Of a stretch of DNA of 43,736 bases, positions 43,082 to 43,736 are shown in pieces; position 1 is the first letter of the stretch, and each line of letters begins with the position of its first letter. Position numbers and translations under genes: made by a program. This stretch comes from Chitinophagales bacterium. Lineage in GTDB: Bacteria > Bacteroidota > Bacteroidia > Chitinophagales > Chitinophagaceae. The stretch is taken from contig JAATFP010000116.1 of assembly GCA_015655125.1 (NCBI GenBank), positions 1 to 43,736 on the forward strand, written 5' to 3'. Below the pieces are notes generated by a model. It saw nothing but the letters and a program-made list of their open reading frames with translations, was not told the origin of the DNA and ran no database searches.

Positions 43082-43110
43082 TTGATATTAATCAAATTCA
43101 CCTATTTTCG
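43082..43110 (+). promoter_or_regulatory. FNR-type box overlapping a promoter of the sigma factor gene
   Basis: TTGATATTAATCAA at 43082-43095 is a perfect TTGAT-N4-ATCAA site. Its TTG can also serve as the -33 element, with TATTTTCG at 43103-43110 (one mismatch to TAnnTTTG) 18 bases downstream. Overlap with -33 would favour repression when bound. Confidence 0.5.
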
Positions 43111-43132
43111 TTAAATTAATAACATCCGATCT

Positions 43133-43684
43133 TTGCAAGCCCCACAAAAATATACAGAAGAAGAATTGGTGTTGATGCTGAGTGCGCAGAGCCAGCCGGC
43201 CTTTTCATACCTGTATGATAATTATGCCGCAGCGTTGAACGGGGTCATTTTTCGTATGGTGGATGATATCCAATTACGGGAAGATATTTTACAGGAAGCA
43301 TTTATCCGTATCTGGAACAATTTTAAACAATACGATAGCTCAAGGGGAAGGTTATTTACTTGGATGGTGAACCTCACGCGCAATCTTACCATTGACACTT
43401 TGCGCAGCAAAGGATATAAAAAACAAAAGAAAATCTCTCATAATGAAAACTCCGTAAGTAGTTATCAAGATAAGAATTTTGGTGCCGAACAATTTGATTC
43501 CATAGGTCTTCGCAAGCAGATATCTACTTTAAAACCAGATCAGAAAGCCATCATAGATCTTGCGTATTTTGGCGGATACACACAGGATGAGATCTCGAAA
43601 GAGATGGGCATACCCTTAGGTACCGTGAAGACACGTATGCGTACTGCAATCATTGAATTAAGAAAAATATTGGAACATAAATAA
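43133..43684 (+). CDS. ECF sigma factor (SigK-like)
   Basis: A 183-residue sigma-70 family protein. The start is probably TTG 43133 (QAPQKYTEEELVLMLSAQSQ); no in-frame ATG precedes it and a stop lies at 43112. Region 2 spans about residues 20-95: FSYLYDNYAAALNGVIFRMV, REDILQEAFIRIWNNF and TWMVNLTRNLTIDTLRSKGY. Region 4 spans about 125-180: LRKQISTLKPDQKAIIDLAY, FGGYTQDEISKEMGIPLGTV and KTRMRTAIIELRKIL. The start of a gene resembling the anti-sigma-K (RskA) family follows at once, so the sigma factor is presumably held inactive by a membrane anti-sigma factor. An FNR-type box upstream suggests oxygen-linked control. Confidence 0.9.
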   Translation: MQAPQKYTEEELVLMLSAQSQPAFSYLYDNYAAALNGVIFRMVDDIQLREDILQEAFIRIWNNFKQYDSSRGRLFTWMVNLTRNLTIDTLRSKGYKKQKKISHNENSVSSYQDKNFGAEQFDSIGLRKQISTLKPDQKAIIDLAYFGGYTQDEISKEMGIPLGTVKTRMRTAIIELRKILEHK

Positions 43685-43736
43685 GTGAAAATAAAAGACA
43701 TCATATCGTCTGGATTACTGGAACTTTATGCAATGG
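43685..43736 (+). CDS. Anti-sigma factor (RskA-like), N-terminal end only (partial)
   Basis: Beginning at a GTG directly after the sigma factor stop, the frame reads VKIKDIISSGLLELYAM and runs off the window. In Bacteroidota anti-sigma-K proteins the N-terminus has the form (M/V)xIKxxISSGxLExYxxG, so this fits the start of the zinc-binding or RskA-like cytoplasmic segment. The zero-base gap implies coupled translation. The membrane and periplasmic parts are outside the window. Confidence 0.65.
   Translation, partial: MKIKDIISSGLLELYAM

Noticed and set aside
1..43736. CRISPR arrays, tRNA/rRNA genes, insertion sequences
   Set aside because: No regularly spaced direct repeats, no cloverleaf-like T-loop sequences and no transposase reading frames were recognised; small RNAs could still be missed by eye.

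Overview
The window looks like a chromosomal segment of a Bacteroidota bacterium, most likely family Chitinophagaceae or a close relative. The evidence is a SusC/SusD pair with a TlpA partner, a protein with a type IX secretion (T9SS) C-terminal sorting domain, a SprE/PorW-like TPR protein, a CcoNO-type cbb3 oxidase cluster with a single-haem CcoP, Bacteroidota-style -7 boxes (TAnnTTTG), and few Shine-Dalgarno sequences. The placement rests on gene content and motif recognition only; no search was run.

Layout. (1) 1-7602: end of an OmpR-type response regulator, its histidine kinase, then a TolC / RND pump / membrane-fusion-protein efflux operon. The RND linker carries an EF-hand-like loop. 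(2) 7684-11239: mixed cargo, namely a small exported protein, a badly decayed GapN-type aldehyde dehydrogenase pseudogene, a T9SS cargo protein and a YciF-like (DUF892) ferritin-fold protein. (3) 11521-21048: the cbb3 oxidase block ccoI, ccoS, ccoNO (fused), ccoQ, ccoP, ccoG, ccoH, a TauE/SafE-like protein and a small coiled-coil protein. (4) 21101-25576: convergent to that block, a PAS histidine kinase with a receiver fused to a CRP/FNR-type DNA-binding protein, then a flavin-binding PNPOx-like protein and a LuxR-type regulator. (5) 25832-33329: a MauE-like membrane protein and a two-cysteine small exported protein on +, converging on a minus-strand operon of two short sigma-70-region-2-like paralogues, a TlpA thioredoxin, a SusC broken by one amber codon, and SusD. 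(6) 33420-34761: an AT-rich islet with a 110-bp imperfect palindrome and an XRE regulator, then a fasciclin protein. (7) 35144-40557: class A PBP and SprE/PorW-like protein. (8) 40901-43736: small membrane protein, bactofilin, AtpZ, a second small membrane protein, SprT-like protein, then a SigK-like ECF sigma factor and the first codons of its anti-sigma factor.

How the parts may work together. Blocks 3 and 4 fit a microaerobic respiration module: the oxidase with its copper/haem assembly factors, next to a sensor kinase that passes phosphate to an FNR-type output domain (a condensed FixL-FixJ-FixK layout; inference). Block 5 combines a thiol-disulfide relay (MauE-like, TlpA), a small two-Cys exported protein, an outer-membrane SusCD importer and two sigma-region-2-only proteins. 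This is the part of the window most likely to hold an undescribed system, although its SusC is currently interrupted. The T9SS cargo at 9105 and the SprE/PorW homologue at 37531 indicate a T9SS in this genome.

Non-coding structure includes a dispersed intergenic repeat at four loci, two of them inside operons, several strong hairpin terminators, and a perfect FNR-type half-site pair upstream of the sigma factor. No tRNA, rRNA, CRISPR array or intact transposase was recognised by eye.
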